Source: Hoplostethus atlanticus (lineage: Eukaryota; Chordata; Actinopteri; Trachichthyiformes; Trachichthyidae). From it: a DNA stretch of 64,000 nt. How positions within the stretch are numbered: the first letter of the stretch is position 1; the number at the start of each line of letters is the position of its first letter. Location of the stretch: contig JAXDDX010000025.1 in the NCBI GenBank assembly GCA_034670405.1, forward strand, positions 186,001-250,000. The letters run 5' to 3'. A program made the position numbers and the translations under genes. The notes under the pieces are model-generated. The model saw only the letters and a program-made list of their open reading frames with translations, was not told where the DNA came from and did not search any database. Below, piece after piece: positions 1 through 11,720 of this stretch.

Positions 1-152
1 CCTTCATGTAGGGTTCTTGGAAGAACGTTTCATGCAGGGTTCTTGGTAAAACCTTTATAAAGGGTTCTAGTTGGAACTAAAAAGGGTTCCCCCATAGGGA
101 CAAGCCAAAGAACCTATAATGGTTCTACTTGGCACTTATTTTTCTAAGAGTA
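1..152. mobile_element. Right end of a short repetitive element (AAGGGTTCT-rich MITE), copy A
   Basis: This stretch of repeated 'agggttcttgg' units ends in ttttctaagagta. It is the same as the right end of the complete element at 17628-18333 in copy B. It lies in the intron downstream of P2X exon 3 and was present before the segmental duplication. Confidence 0.7.
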
Positions 153-398
153 CATGGCTCTGACAGGAGTCAAATGAAGATGCAATACTCTGTGACCGGA
201 GCAACAGGCGGGGAGATTGCCTGCAACTGGTCAGATAAATCAATGAGATAAAAAATAGAGAGGCATCCTGTGAAGGCATCCATGTGCTATTGCTCTGTCT
301 CTTCTATCACAGATCAGTTTGTGATCAGTTTGTATCCATCCTACTGTATTATTCTACCAGAATAGTCAATCGAGTCTATCCTACGAAAATGTCCTTAC

Positions 399-1903
399 CT
401 CGGCACAGTATCCCAGCTTCTGGTTTGGCGTCTCAATGAAATTGGTTACAATGAAAAGAACAGCTTCGCCCTATAACAGGAGAGACCACCATAAGATAAC
501 TGACCTTTATAGTGCCACCAGGTACTTCTTCACATTTCACTGCTTTGTTAGCCTGCACTGATGCCTGTTAGTGCTCCAGTTAACACCTGTTTAATTTAGG
601 TCTTGGAATTGGCACAAGGAATCAAGGAAATACTTTTTTATTTATATTTTATTTTCTACTAGCCAGTTTGGCAGGCAGTCAACTTGGTTTCACTCAGTCT
701 CTTAACTAATTTGGTGGCTAATCAATTCAACTGGCTGTTCAGATTATGAATCCACCTGCCACTGCTGCCAGTACATGAAAAAAGTTACCTTCACGCCCTG
801 GTGATAGTATCATTAGGAAAGGCTGAAAACAGAGTGTACGTTTTCACCTGTGGTGGGATGACATAGTCCTCCGGACCCCACACCAGCAGGCCAGACTCAG
901 TGGTGTTAGTGACCGAGACGCCCTTCAGTTTAGATATAACAGAGCTCTGGATGGTCTCATCCGGCTCCTGGTAGCCTTTCTTGATCAAGAACACCCACCT
1001 GTGAGAGGAGGTGACGCTCAAAATACACATGTGCTGTCCCTGACCACCAAAAAAAGGAATGCATTGAATCTTGCATTGAAATTGAAGGGAGGTGTTTAAT
1101 TTCAACGTGTTTAAGATATAGTGTGTCACTTTTAATATGTTCTCTTGTGCTTATTTCTGTTGTTTTGACTAAGAAAGCAACATTCCTATAATGTTCCTAT
1201 TGGAGTTATAGTGCGTCAGTGATACACAATAGTGAATTTATACTGTCTTTATGGTATTTTTATCTCCTACGGTATCACTATGGTATTCATGTAGAGACGA
1301 AGTTATAGTCATAGTATAACATACTTTCAAAATGTATTATAGCATTACTACATATTACTGTATTACTGTAGTACTTGGTTTTGGCTGAACATCAATGAGC
1401 ACTTCAAATACTCTTTTGTGCCAACAGCCATCCGCCTGTACAACGTCAACCCCTAAGCCTGGTCAATGACAGGTTTCCCTGCCCTACTATAACACTAACA
1501 GTCTCACTTTTCCAGTACAGTAACCCTATAGCACATTTTAGGACACTATACAAATAGCAAAAGTATGAACTGTATATAATAGCCTATATAGGAATAGTAT
1601 TTTTTCTCTACATACCATGACGTGCAGTACAATTAGGTCACCATAAACTCACCATTGAGTCGGACTGATTCCGTCGGAAAATGATGGGGTTTTCTAGCTA
1701 TGGACATTTTGCCAAGTCTGTAGAACAACATATGGTATGAAATGATGGTACTAGAAAGTGAGTGTTGCTACTTACCCAATAATGTACCCGATGATAGATA
1801 ATTGGACAAGTCTATACAAGACCCCAACTTTCTTGTTATCGGTGACAATGTATTTCTCAGTTTTGTAGTTGAATAAGGTGTCTTTCCATTGGCTCCCGGC
1901 CAT
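399..1903 (-). CDS. p2rx5: P2X purinoceptor 5-like, copy A, exons 1-3 (partial, runs off window)
   Basis: P2X receptors are ATP-gated cation channels of the plasma membrane. Exon 1 (1903-1776) starts MAGSQWKD and includes [15 protein letters not shown] and the start of TM1 ([14 protein letters not shown]). Exon 2 (998-848) gives [14 protein letters not shown] and DYVIPPQ. Exon 3 (470-399) gives [19 protein letters not shown]. All borders are GT-AG, and the phases (2, 0, 0) match copy B. Compared with copy B, exon 1 lacks three codons (LSL region) in frame. The remaining exons would lie left of base 1. The wording of exon 1 is closest to vertebrate P2X5; P2X5 versus another fish P2X paralogue is inferred from memory of the family. 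Nothing seen here breaks the frame, so copy A may be the functional copy. Confidence 0.82.
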
Positions 1904-2204
1904 CCTACAGTTAGGTTGGGACACCTGAAAGTCTGGACCAAGGTCCGAACCAAGGTTCATGTTTTGTTACATTGTATACATTTGACCGGGTTAGTTTTGC
2001 TTTCACATTGCAATTTTGCGAGCGCACTAAACAGTCCCACCAGGATTTCGCAGAGTTTTTTTCTGATTATTGCGGCCCAAAATGATTGAATTTGCAGCGG
2101 CTTTTATCAAAAATTGCGATGCAATTTGAGATATTTTTCGTGTTATCTTGTGGTAAAACTACGGAAGCCGAGAACAGCAGTGCTTGCAATTATTTTTTTT
2201 AATG

Positions 2205-2790
2205 CCGTTATCTCGAGATCACAAGTTAATTATGCCATTATCAACCCGTTATCACGAGAAAACAAAAGGTCGGACTCGTTTCCTCGGATTACTTATATTG
2301 TTTATCAGAGATCAGGAGTGTCATGCCAGCATGCATAGATGGCGTCTTGACAAATGTAGCAACTGATTTAAACTGAAAATGTCAGATCAAGGAGTACCCA
2401 TTATCACATCCCTCCCATTGATCAACTCCCAAACCCACCCCACAGAGCAGTGTGTGTATGTCATGGTCCACTCTTGCGAATTTAAACAGAATGGTGGCGT
2501 CCAAACTTATACTCAAATGTATGAATTACACTGTGTGGAAAACACGTTAGCAAACTAATGTTAGTTGCTGTCAGTCAGTCAATTCGACTCATGTTTGCCT
2601 GTTAGACTACATATTAATCTACTCTTCCGCAGCTAGCGTACAGTAGGCTACGTGTACAGGCCCGTGTTGTAATGGAAATCGGCCTTTTGTTGTCTCGAGA
2701 TAACGAGATAAATTAACCCGTTATCACGAGAAAACAAGCTTTGATATCTCGAGATCACGAAATAATTAACTCGTTATCTCGAGATAATTG
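2205..2790. repeat. Repeat region with TCTCGAGA palindromic motifs
   Basis: Both ends carry variants of 'cgttatctcgagat' and 'cccgttatcacgagaaaac', partly in inverted order. This suggests a MITE-like element upstream of P2X exon 1. Matching sequence is at 20400-20460 (truncated) and 21865-22450 in copy B. Short open frames here are repeats of the same unit and are not called genes. Confidence 0.5.
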
Positions 2791-3205
2791 AATTGATGAA
2801 AATTGTAACACATCTATAATATCCATCAGCCAAGAATTATTTAAATATTATTATTTATATTATTTTATTTAAATAAAAACCACAAAAGAAAACATTTGTT
2901 ATAAATTTAAACAAAAAAAAAAGATCTAAGTTTTGATAGAAAAAGCAATGCTCTATTTTTTGGTTTGTTCTTTAGGCAAAACACAATGAACGCAACCTAC
3001 CTTCTGTTAACACGTTGGGTGTGAATGGAGGTTTGGAAGGAGAGGGTGAAGAGAAGTTTAATCCCACCGTAATTGGTGAGAAACAATCACAGCAGCCCTT
3101 ACAGAGATGAAGAAAATGGTGTTTTAATGCCGTGTAATTGCCGTTTGTCTTTGAGTCAGGCTATGAATTTGTTGCACCGACCATGAGACAGGCATGTGAG
3201 CCTTA

Positions 3206-3230
3206 TCTATCTATCTATCTATCTATCTAT
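3206..3230. repeat. (TATC)n microsatellite
   Basis: About six TATC units. The homologous sites in copy B (near 20568 and 29792) are shorter, so the locus has changed since the duplication. Confidence 0.8.
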
Positions 3231-5019
3231 AAAAGCTGTTGATGGATTATGGTCGAATGACAGTTTGCCCTGCCATAACACTAACCGTCTCCCTTTTCCA
3301 GTACAGTAACCCTATAACACATTTTAGAACACTATACAAATATCAAGTATAAACTGTATATAATAGTTCAGTGTAAACAGTGTTAATATAGTGTAAAATA
3401 ATTGTGGAGTGTACATCAGTAGCCATGTGACAGCTGAATCCAGCCTCACAGGGCTAGAATGTCAAACCTTCTCCCTGGTCAATTCAAGTCTGTTATGGCA
3501 TCCAAAACACATAAAGTGAGTTACTTTAAGCACAACATACTGTGTATTATGAAAACGTTTAAAAACATTTCCGGTTTACCCGCAATTTCATCATTGATAC
3601 TAGTTTCCAATATGGAGAGAATACCATCCAAAGCTTTGTTGTCATCGGTTAATTTCCAGCAGCGGTCACCAGTTCCTTAATCTGAGAGACATTTTCATCT
3701 CCAACCAGTATTTTATGTTATGGGATGTAAGATGCCATGTTAAACTCAACTTCCCATGCGTCATTATTCTCTGGATATTTAATTCTCTTTGACTGATCAA
3801 CAACTGAGTTAGATGGGATTACTCGTGAAACTGGTTGTACTTCTTTAATTTAATCTTTTATTGAAAATATTAATAGAGAGAGTCAAAACAAAAAACTTAC
3901 CCCAACAGCAAATCTTGTCAATTTCTTTTCCCTTTTCTTGGCCTCTGGTTTTTATCATTCATTCTCAGGAATAAAGGTGTGATTTAAAATGATTAACATC
4001 ATTGTCCACAATGCCAACAACAGTTCAATTAGTGCTTGGATCGTTTTTGAAAAAGTATTTTCAAAATTGTCACACGATGTGGTTGAGTGTACTGTTACCT
4101 AGTTGTGGTTATGTTTTCTCAGCCAGCTGAACTCGGCATCACCCTCCTCGGCATCACCCTCCTCCTCTGTGCTGGTCTCTTTTTAGGCTATAGAATCTAT
4201 CCCTTCAAGTGGCACAGTTGTGGTAGAGAGAAACAGCAGCTGTATCAAAAAATTTGAAACAGGCAGACATACAATGAGCCAAATAAACCCTGTTTAATTT
4301 TTCATCTTACATTACTGTTTTACTGCGCAAGAAAGTGTTTCACACATGAATACTTCTTTTTGAAATGTAAGTGGCCAGGTGTGACTAAATAGATGTTGAG
4401 AGGTCGCTTGATCAACTATGTCTTTTGTTCCTCCATTGGCCATGTTTCCCTTCTGTTTAGTTGTCTCTTTACCACTTTCTCTGCAAATGTCAACAGGTTT
4501 CAACAGGAAGCTACTGTGGTCTGGGGAGGCGACAGCTATTTCAAACCCATCGGAAAGCTGTTGTATTTGCTGCTGCTACAGCAAATGACACTTTGTGAAA
4601 GGGTTGAATTTTCACTAGGGAACATTTGAACAACTGAGTTTATGAACAGATCAGGTGATCATATCAGCAATCTGGGGAGTTTTCTGTACTTTAAGGTTCT
4701 CAACACGGGTCTTGAGTGTTGCTGTGCCGTATATGCTGCATGCTGCTGTGTGGCAACATTATTACAACAACATGTTTACTGCAATCAAATCATCAGATGC
4801 ATACATAAGATAAAATAGCAGTCCATCCATGCGCACTATCTTCAGGTAACAATCATTTCAAATATTCAGCTGCTGTTCATGTAAAGGTGGAGTGCAATGC
4901 ACTTGCGGAAATCACCAAATGACTTGTCAGGGGTCTTGTGGTTTTGTCCAGTGACGCTTGAAACGGTTCACATACAGTTCTTACAGTCCTTACCCACCAT
5001 GCTGTTCACATCGTACAAA

Positions 5020-6194
5020 ATGCTAGCCGTACATGCTGACAGATATTATATTTTTTGTATAGCGCTGTGCTGTATCTGTGTCTTCCAATGGTAAGTCCTT
5101 TATGGAATGAGAATAGATGTCATTTATATGAAAGAGCTAACCAAATAGACAGATATTCATTACACTGTGCAAATTGAATTGTTTAATTGTTGGGGGGGGG
5201 GGTTTATCCAAACGTTTTCTTTGGATAAAAAAAACTCAGTAACTTAAGCCGATCACTTTTAATTATCTTTGAAATAATAAATAGTATTAACAAATAGTCT
5301 GTTTATTTGAATTCAGTCTGTTATTTTAATAGTTATAACAACCCTGAAAAAACAGAAGTTGTTAAAATGTATATTTGTACAATCTATTGCCTGTAGACAA
5401 TAACCTCACACCATAATTCATAACATAATTCATCTTTTCTTTGAAACGTGTTTTAGTAGTCCAACAAGTAATGTGCCTACAGAATTTTGTTTAAATATAT
5501 ATATTTTTTTATTTACTAGATTTTTCAGTTTTGTTTATTAGCTCACAGTTATCCTATTACATGTCAACTTTATTTATATCACCCTTTATCACAAACAAGC
5601 ATGAAAGGACTTTACAGGCCTAACTAGGTCAGGCAGGTAGAAGAAGACTGAAAGGACCTAACATTTGTTCATTTATTCCCAACCCCGTCTGTTTGACATC
5701 TTTTGTCCCGTTTTGGTTTTGACTTTCTAAAAATGAAAAGTTCATTATCTTGATGCATAGGAAAGCAATGTCTTAACCATTGATTATATAGCACCACTGG
5801 TTATTTGAGCATGAGATTAATCTATACTGTAAACATCTGCTTGTATTTCAACCTCCCTGTTTAGGTGAACAATACTGTGAGATTGATTCCTGTGAGACAT
5901 CCACACTCAACACCCCACTTGGCTCCAGTGTGGTGCTCCCATGCCTCTTTGGAAACGCTCTCCAGAGCTTCGGCCTTGACTGGGTGTTGTGGGGCCAAAA
6001 TCCTGGTTCCGGACTGGTCAACCTCACGTCCAACGGGAGTATTCAATTTCTGGATCCCAGGCATGGCCGAGTGAAGGCCTTCCCCTACCTAGGGAACTAC
6101 AGCATCCGTATCGATGAGCTTCAGGAGTCTGACCTGGGATGTCATCGCTGTCAGCAGGCTGATGGCTGTCACCAAGTGGAAGTTTCTGAGCAAG
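5020..6194 (+). pseudogene. Truncated Ig-domain receptor, copy A (exons 1-2 only)
   Basis: This is the homologue of the Ig receptor at 31602-37117. The signal-peptide exon (to 5090) lacks two bases relative to copy B (tgtgtctt against tgtgtgtctt). It ends in phase 2 instead of 1 and can no longer join exon 2 in frame. Exon 2 (5865-6194) keeps the full V-like fold (VVLPCLFG, LDWVLW, DPRHGRVKAF), but the conserved Tyr of the YxC motif is His (DLGCHRC). Sequence similarity to copy B ends near 6200, so the transmembrane and cytoplasmic exons are absent. A disabled duplicate is the simplest reading. Confidence 0.75.
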
Positions 6195-6201
6195 GTGAGA
6201 A

Positions 6202-6310
6202 GACCTTCAGTCGCCCAAGCTTCATCCCGTGTCTTCACAGCAGCCGATTCAAAGTCCAACTTCGTCCAGCGTATCTTCTGAGCAGCAGACCGCTTTCCTT
6301 TCCTTGGCAT
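6202..6310 (-). other. Orphan coding-exon-like fragment (MPRKGKRS...) at duplication breakpoint
   Basis: Reading the minus strand, a good acceptor (tttgtgtttttcag) is followed by seven bases and an ATG. About 36 codons follow, starting MPRKGKRSAAQKIRWTKLDF, basic and then acidic. The frame runs up to the exact point where the segmental duplication stops. I recall similar MPRKGKRS-type starts in repeated fish genes but cannot name the family. It may be the 5' end of a transposon-associated gene that landed at, or caused, the breakpoint. Function unknown. Confidence 0.35.
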
Positions 6311-6439
6311 GTTGATCCTGAAAAACACAAAATTAGCAGATGTATAATCAACTGTAGAGATCTCAGTGGTACGTTCAACATTTATTTTTCTCCAAACTGA
6401 AATGTTTGTCTCCATTGTTACATAAGAATGATACATACA

Positions 6440-9260
6440 GCCATTTCATTGAGTCTATTGATGTAGATGCTTCAGTAATGCATTATGTTCCACTATAAAT
6501 GCAATTAGAAATTCACGTTTCATTGTATTTATTTATATTGGGCGGTATTAGTCTTATAGCCTTGTGAACAACAGTGATAATAATGCATTGTGCTATGAAT
6601 GAGGCACAGGGCCTGCCTCAAGTGCAGTAGCTACAGATTAGAAATCTCCTGAAGTTTACGTTTGCCAGAATCACTGGTGCTGTCAAAATACCGACGAGTG
6701 TATATGTGTATATTACATTTAATGTAATGTATAGCCCTACTGATCTACTGGGTGTTTGGGCAGCACCAGTGCCTCATTAATAGCTTATGCAGCACGGTTA
6801 ATGTTTTGTACTTACTTGAAAACACACTGAAGTCTCTGTTTTTCAGTCACTGAATAGTTCGCCAAAGTCTCCAACTCTCAAACTCTCAAAGATCTCTCTC
6901 AAAGCTCAAAGTCAAAATCTGAAGGTTGAAGAAGAAACAAAATCACATCAAATGAGCACCCTCTCATCAATTAAAGATTTAAGTGGTACATAAAAAATGA
7001 AATGGAATTAATTCACATGTAATACAGAAATACAATATATGTATTTTATCAAGTGGACATAATAAATATAAATCTGTAATCCAAATTTAAACAACAGTGT
7101 AGCCCCACTACTAAAAAGTAAAACATGGGAATTAGACACATTTCTATTTTCTAACTGATAGGGCACTCTTGATACAAGACCAAATATGTGACAGCTAAGC
7201 ATGAATTATTAATGCATTGCATTTTAAGTATCTACACATCGATTTATCCAAGAATGTTTAAAAAAAAAGAAAAAAAGAAACCAACTCCTTCAACCGCCGC
7301 ATCGGGTTAGGGTTAGGGTTAGGTCTCCCAGACATCAGGTGTAATGGTGTTCACAGTCACAGTAACAATGCATTTGTTTGTTAAAGTTGGGTGTAATTTA
7401 TCAAATAAATTAAAAATCCAAAATACAATGAGCAATTAAGCTATAGGATCTCAGTATATAGTAGGCTATAGGCAGGGCCTGAGGGAGTTTCATGCCTCAG
7501 ACCAGCCCACTTTAGTTCCCAGCCTATTCATACCGGAGATATATAATTATAGCTTTACTATGTAAGTCAGTCACTATTCTCTACAACCTTGTTATTCACG
7601 GTGTATTTTTCTAGAATATCATCATTTCCATTTCAGTGCAAATAAGTGTAGTTTGACAACTTTAGTTTTTTTATTTATTATTTGGCACTGTAGCCTAAGC
7701 TAGCATGAGACAGCATACCTGTCTCATCGTCACCATCAACTTCTGGCGCTTGTTCTGTAACGTTGCCTTCACTGTCAGGCTCCAGACACATTAATAGGTT
7801 TTGGTTTGAAAACTAAACTTTGAAACTAAAACGATCTCCGTGCATACTTCTCCGTCCGTACTATTACTCTACTATCCATACTAAGACGTCTGACGACGCA
7901 TATCACGTCACCATTCACCTACACTGGGCATGCGCGTGCCGGTGTAAACAGGAAGCAGAATGTCTGCTCTGCTGTTGCTTAGTTACAGAAAATACCGTTA
8001 CGAAGAACAGCAATGACGAAAGGTAATAGCAGGGATTTCTTTGTTTGGGCGGACGACTCGGTGGAACTGAATACAGATTGGGAGTGCTCGCAAAGCAAAT
8101 AGGGCGACATATTACAGCGTTGCCACGATCACTATCCATTTCCAGTGAATTAAACGTCGGACCTCCGTTTCCGCCCGTTCACAATAAAAGGCAACTCCGG
8201 AGTTTCCGTTCTGCCAGCAGTGGCATCTATTGTCATTTCCACGGCATTGGTGCCAGGTAGGAATGAGTTATTATTTTTTTCATGTAGGCCTATATTATTT
8301 TTGGCCTGGGACTAGGTTGAATTAGTTCGCCGTCCATTGGATCGCGCCTCTCATGAACGTGCAGCTACTTCAAGTTGTTCCAAGTTGTAAAATCAATAAG
8401 GAATAATAAGGAATAACAATGTTATAAACGTCAATAGTGGGAGAGCAGGTCGCTGTGCAAAATTTGCCATCCACATGAGCCCGTGCCAGAGAGTGCCCGT
8501 GCCAGAGAGAGCACGCGTCGCTTCTCCAGATGCAAGTATGCCTATTGCAAATGCTCTGGCTAATCTCTCTCATTTTAAAATTTAATTTCATTCAATTTTT
8601 ACAATCGAGTCCGCGCACAACAGCGGAACAACAGCGCACCAACAGCGCCAGCCAAGTGCAACATAAAGGATCCACTGAGTGTATTTCTCTGTATAATGGA
8701 CAGGGGTACTGTGATGACAGCTTGCGCTAATTTCTATCTCCGGTCGGTTTGGTCCGTGGTGGATCAGATGGCTCGGCTTTATTCTGTAAAACGGGCTATG
8801 GATGGTCCGTGGCATGCGCGCACATCTTGTAAAGGGAACGGCGTCACCCTAATAGCGGATCAAGGCCAGACCGCGTATGTAAGCAAAACGGAGGCAATGC
8901 AAAGCTCCAAAGCAAGGCAAAAATAATAATAATAGCCACTGCAAACAGAACAAGACCCTGATCGCATGTCAAGGATGGAAGCGACCTGTTTGTGGGAAAT
9001 GCACTGCAAGGGCGAAGCGCTTTTGCCCCGGCTGCAGTGCGTAAATTAAATTAGGCAACTAACTACTGAACCTCAGGTTTGTTCAAAATAACCCAATGTT
9101 TTCCTCTATTTCGTTTCCCCAAAATATGCCAACTTATGCAGTGATTATATGTTCATTATATTGTTCATAATACTTATTAATTCATTATGAATATTAAAAT
9201 GAGCCGAATTATATTGTATTTCGTTTACTCTATGTAGTCTAAATGTTTATTAATGTGTTC
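6440..9260. other. Unique spacer between duplicated copies, no supported gene
   Basis: The region is AT-rich, with a more GC-rich part at about 7850-8930. A short minus-strand stretch near 7795-7715 could be an acidic exon (EPDSEGNVTEQAPEVDG followed by a gt donor), but no partner exons were found. A short telomere-like (TTAGGG)3 run is at 7306-7322. No recognisable protein was seen. Confidence 0.4.
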
Positions 9261-9404
9261 TTATCATTGTTAATAGTGCTCTTATTGTAAATATTGTGTA
9301 CTTGTTGCCCTTTGCACATCCCTGCTGAGCATTGCCACTTTTCATTTCACTGCACCCTGTGTGTATGTGACAAATAAAGTTCTTGAATCTTGAATCTTGA
9401 ATTC
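9260..9404 (+). mobile_element. 3' tail of a LINE or related retroelement
   Basis: The sequence ends with tgtgtatgtgacaaataaa followed by repeated cttgaat units. This is the typical 3' end of common fish non-LTR retroelements. No reverse-transcriptase frame is present, so it is a 5'-truncated copy. Confidence 0.5.
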
Positions 9405-9664
9405 CTGCAGTTCCTCATATTTTGTATTGATGTATTGATGAAATCACTCATACTGTTACTTAACATCACAGCAAGCATTTGTATTGTATGTATTTATTTA
9501 AAACATTTACTCACAGGACAGCCCTGATGTTAACAATGCATGTAAATAAGGTGCCATAATATAAGTTGATGCAATGTGATTTCTGGCAATATTTTAAAAA
9601 TATTTTAGGCCATTGCTATGGTGTTTCTAGCTGGTTGCTAGGGTATCCTAGGCTATTGCTAGGG

Positions 9665-10215
9665 TGTAGTAGTAGTAGTAGTAGTACAATGTTGAATGAA
9701 GTTGAATGGAGTTGCATTACAAAAACATTGAAGTCTATGTGATTGCCACGGTGTACTCTCTGGATCTAAAATGGTGGTCTGGATCTAAAATGGCCGCCTG
9801 GATCCAACATGGCGGCGTTGTAGTCGCACTAGTAGTAGTACTTGAAAGTTGTATGAAGTTGAATGCAGTTGCATTACAAACACATTGAAGTCTATGAGAC
9901 TACATGGAAGTCTATGGGAGTTCAAAATACATGGATGTCTATGGGTCTCGAGCCAAAATGGCCGCCTATAGCCAAGATGGCGGCGTTGTAGTGGCAGTAG
10001 TAGTAGTAGTAGTAGAATGTTGAATGAAGTTGAATGGAGTTGCATTACAAAAACATTGAGTCTATGTGAGTTCAAAATACATGGAGGTCTATGGGTCTGG
10101 GGCCAAAATGGCCACCAATATCCAAAATGGCGGCGTTGTAGTAGTACTAGTAGTAGTAGTAGTAGAATGTTGAATGAAGTTGAATGCAGTTTGCTGTTAC
10201 ACAGCAATCCCACTA
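9665..10215 (+). repeat. Minisatellite, about four ~150-bp units, with TAG runs and ATGGCGGC motifs
   Basis: Each unit has a (TAG)n run, then gttgaatgaagttgaatg, then gttgcattacaaa. Three units then carry a pair of motifs around ggccaaaatggccgcc and aa(g/a)atggcggcgttgtag. Units start near 9670, 9823, 9996 and 10142. The long minus-strand open frame rich in Leu and Gln-Arg-Arg-His is only the translated repeat and is not a gene. Confidence 0.85.
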
Positions 10216-10237
10216 ATAAGTAGGTCGGATTACAATA

Positions 10238-10440
10238 GTGGGCTTGCGCTTGCGCATTCCCACTAATAATACTAATAGGCCAGCGGCAATTAAAGCTCTG
10301 GTGACAGGTCAGTCAGTTGTTGCTGCTCCAAGTCATCCTGTTTGTCTCCCATGCTGTTGTTTTGACATGGATCTTTGTTGTTTCTGTGGAAAGGAGACAA
10401 ATCATAGAATTCATATCAAACTCAGCATTAAATACTACGG
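10238..10440 (+). other. Short open stretch with Cys-rich motif, possible element fragment
   Basis: An open frame beginning near 10367 reads MDLCCFCGKETNHRIHIK and leads directly into the palindrome. The CxxC...H spacing suggests a zinc-binding end of a mobile-element protein, but it is short and I cannot assign it. Confidence 0.2.
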
Positions 10441-10925
10441 AGCCCGGGAAGTGACATGGATGAAAAAAAGAAAACGATGTATTTTTGCGAGATCTCGCAA
10501 TACTTTTGCGAGATTATATAGGTCAATGTAGCAGTCTACTAATTCCGTGTCAGTTCAACTACAACAATGGAGGGCACTCACCCGTGGGAGAAGTTTATTG
10601 ACTTTTATTTTGAGATAGGCCTGAAATATAAGGACATTAAGTCGGTGCTTGGCAGCAGGCATGGTTGTCAGATAAGCGAGAGACATCTGAAAAGAATACT
10701 CAGAATATTTCAGGCCTATCTCAAAATAAAAGTCAATAAACTTCTCCCACGGGTGAGTGCCCTCCATTGTTGTAGTTGAACTGACACGGAATTAGTAGAC
10801 TGCTACATTGACCTATATAATGTTTTGCGGGATCTCGCAAAAGTATTGCGAGATCCCGCAAAAAGTATTGCAAGATCTCGCAAAAATACATTGTTTTTTT
10901 TCATCCATGTCACTTCCCGGGCTCC
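10437..10925. mobile_element. Large palindromic element with integrase-like 5' coding end in both arms
   Basis: Arms of about 195-220 bp (10437-10632 and 10706-10925) are inverted copies around a loop of about 73 bp. Both arms contain GCGAGATCTCGC-type motifs and an ATG reading MEGTHPWEKFIDFYF. The plus frame runs through the loop (KYKDIKSVLGSRHGCQ, ISERHLKRILR). This helix-turn-helix-like wording resembles the N terminus of fish integrase-core domain proteins of transposon origin. The catalytic part is absent. It looks like a foldback/MITE product of such an element. Confidence 0.65.
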
Positions 10926-11016
10926 GTAAAATACACTTAAAGACGAAATAACAAAACACAAAATAAATTTGAGTCCTATGTGGTAATAACATTAGATTTT
11001 TTTAAATGCTTCTTAG

Positions 11017-11720
11017 AAATGTAGTGTGAGTGCTACTCCCTTTTATTTTCCCCTTCGATATCTGAAAGTAGAACCATTGTATCTGTGTCCTAAATGCATA
11101 TTCAGCTGTTCATAATATTTCATTGGTACAACTTTGTGCCCTTTTTTTCTGACTGTGTGTCCCGTATCAGACAACAAGTACGTGACAAACTGCTACTTGG
11201 AAATATTCACTCAAAACATAAAAAAGTGTCTTCATTGTCATTTTTTAAATGTCCTTATCTTGTGACCGTGGGTTGAAAAGCTCCTTTTGATAGATCAATG
11301 CTAAACAAATTCAAGCTGTATCGAGCTCAAAGGTCACTCAATGATTAATTGAGTAGTGTTTGGATCTGTACTCTTATCAGCCGACCTACTTAATAAAGTA
11401 CTTGGCACCTTCGTCAGTTTGGAAAGTTTTTTATCGATGCAGCTGTGTCACTATAGAGCTATTTACATCTTGCTTGCCTGGTGCGTGGCTCTCCAATATC
11501 TTTTAAAAAGGGCTCTGAGTTACACAAGCCAAGAATAACGTTAGATTTGTTAAAATTATTTTTAGAAATGAAGTGCTACTCCCTTTTATTTTCCCCTTCG
11601 GTATCTGAAAATAGAACAATTGTATCTGTATCCTAAATGTATGTCATGCATATTCTTTATCAGCTGTTCATAATATTTCATCGACAGTGTATTTTTTCTG
11701 ACAGTGTCCCGTATCGGATC
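11017..11720. repeat. Diverged tandem duplicates (11017-11500, 11565-11720, 12858-13178)
   Basis: A stretch of about 325 bp at 11170-11500 recurs at 12858-13178, next to P2X exon 8. The 150 bp at 11017-11168 recur at 11565-11720. The copies differ by scattered substitutions. This points to local duplication around the 3' half of P2X copy B, where the last exons of that gene are missing. Confidence 0.7.

Larger units (their letters stand above)
1..6200. repeat. Segmental duplication, copy A
   Basis: This block matches 18156-22760 plus 29718-32790 nearly base for base, with a few substitutions and small indels. It contains P2X exons 3-1, the intergenic region and Ig-receptor exons 1-2. Similarity stops just after the exon-2 splice donor, near 6200. 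Copy A lacks the 7-kb transposon found in copy B and so preserves the empty site near 3128-3145. About 2100-5000 is the shared spacer; apart from the repeats listed I see no gene in it. Confidence 0.9.

Noticed and set aside
3459..3680. 73-residue plus-strand open frame present in both duplicated copies (also 30031-30252)
   Set aside because: Conserved only because the duplication is recent; no start context, domain or splice evidence.
4393..4629. 78-residue open frame present identically in both copies (also 30996-31232)
   Set aside because: Same reason; identity reflects recent duplication, and the non-coding flanks are equally conserved.
6089..6436. Full 115-residue minus-strand frame over Ig exon 2 of copy A
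   Set aside because: The part overlapping Ig exon 2 is antisense shadow; only the MPRKGKRS part to the breakpoint was kept as a tentative fragment.
7299..7325. Telomere-like (TTAGGG)n
   Set aside because: Only about three units; too short to claim an interstitial telomere.
8696..8926. 76-residue plus-strand open frame in the GC-richer part of the spacer
   Set aside because: No recognisable domain, no splice partners and no duplication or conservation evidence.
9785..10213. 142-residue minus-strand open frame with LLLLL and QRRH repeats
   Set aside because: It is the translation of the tandem minisatellite; no start context, splice sites or family match.
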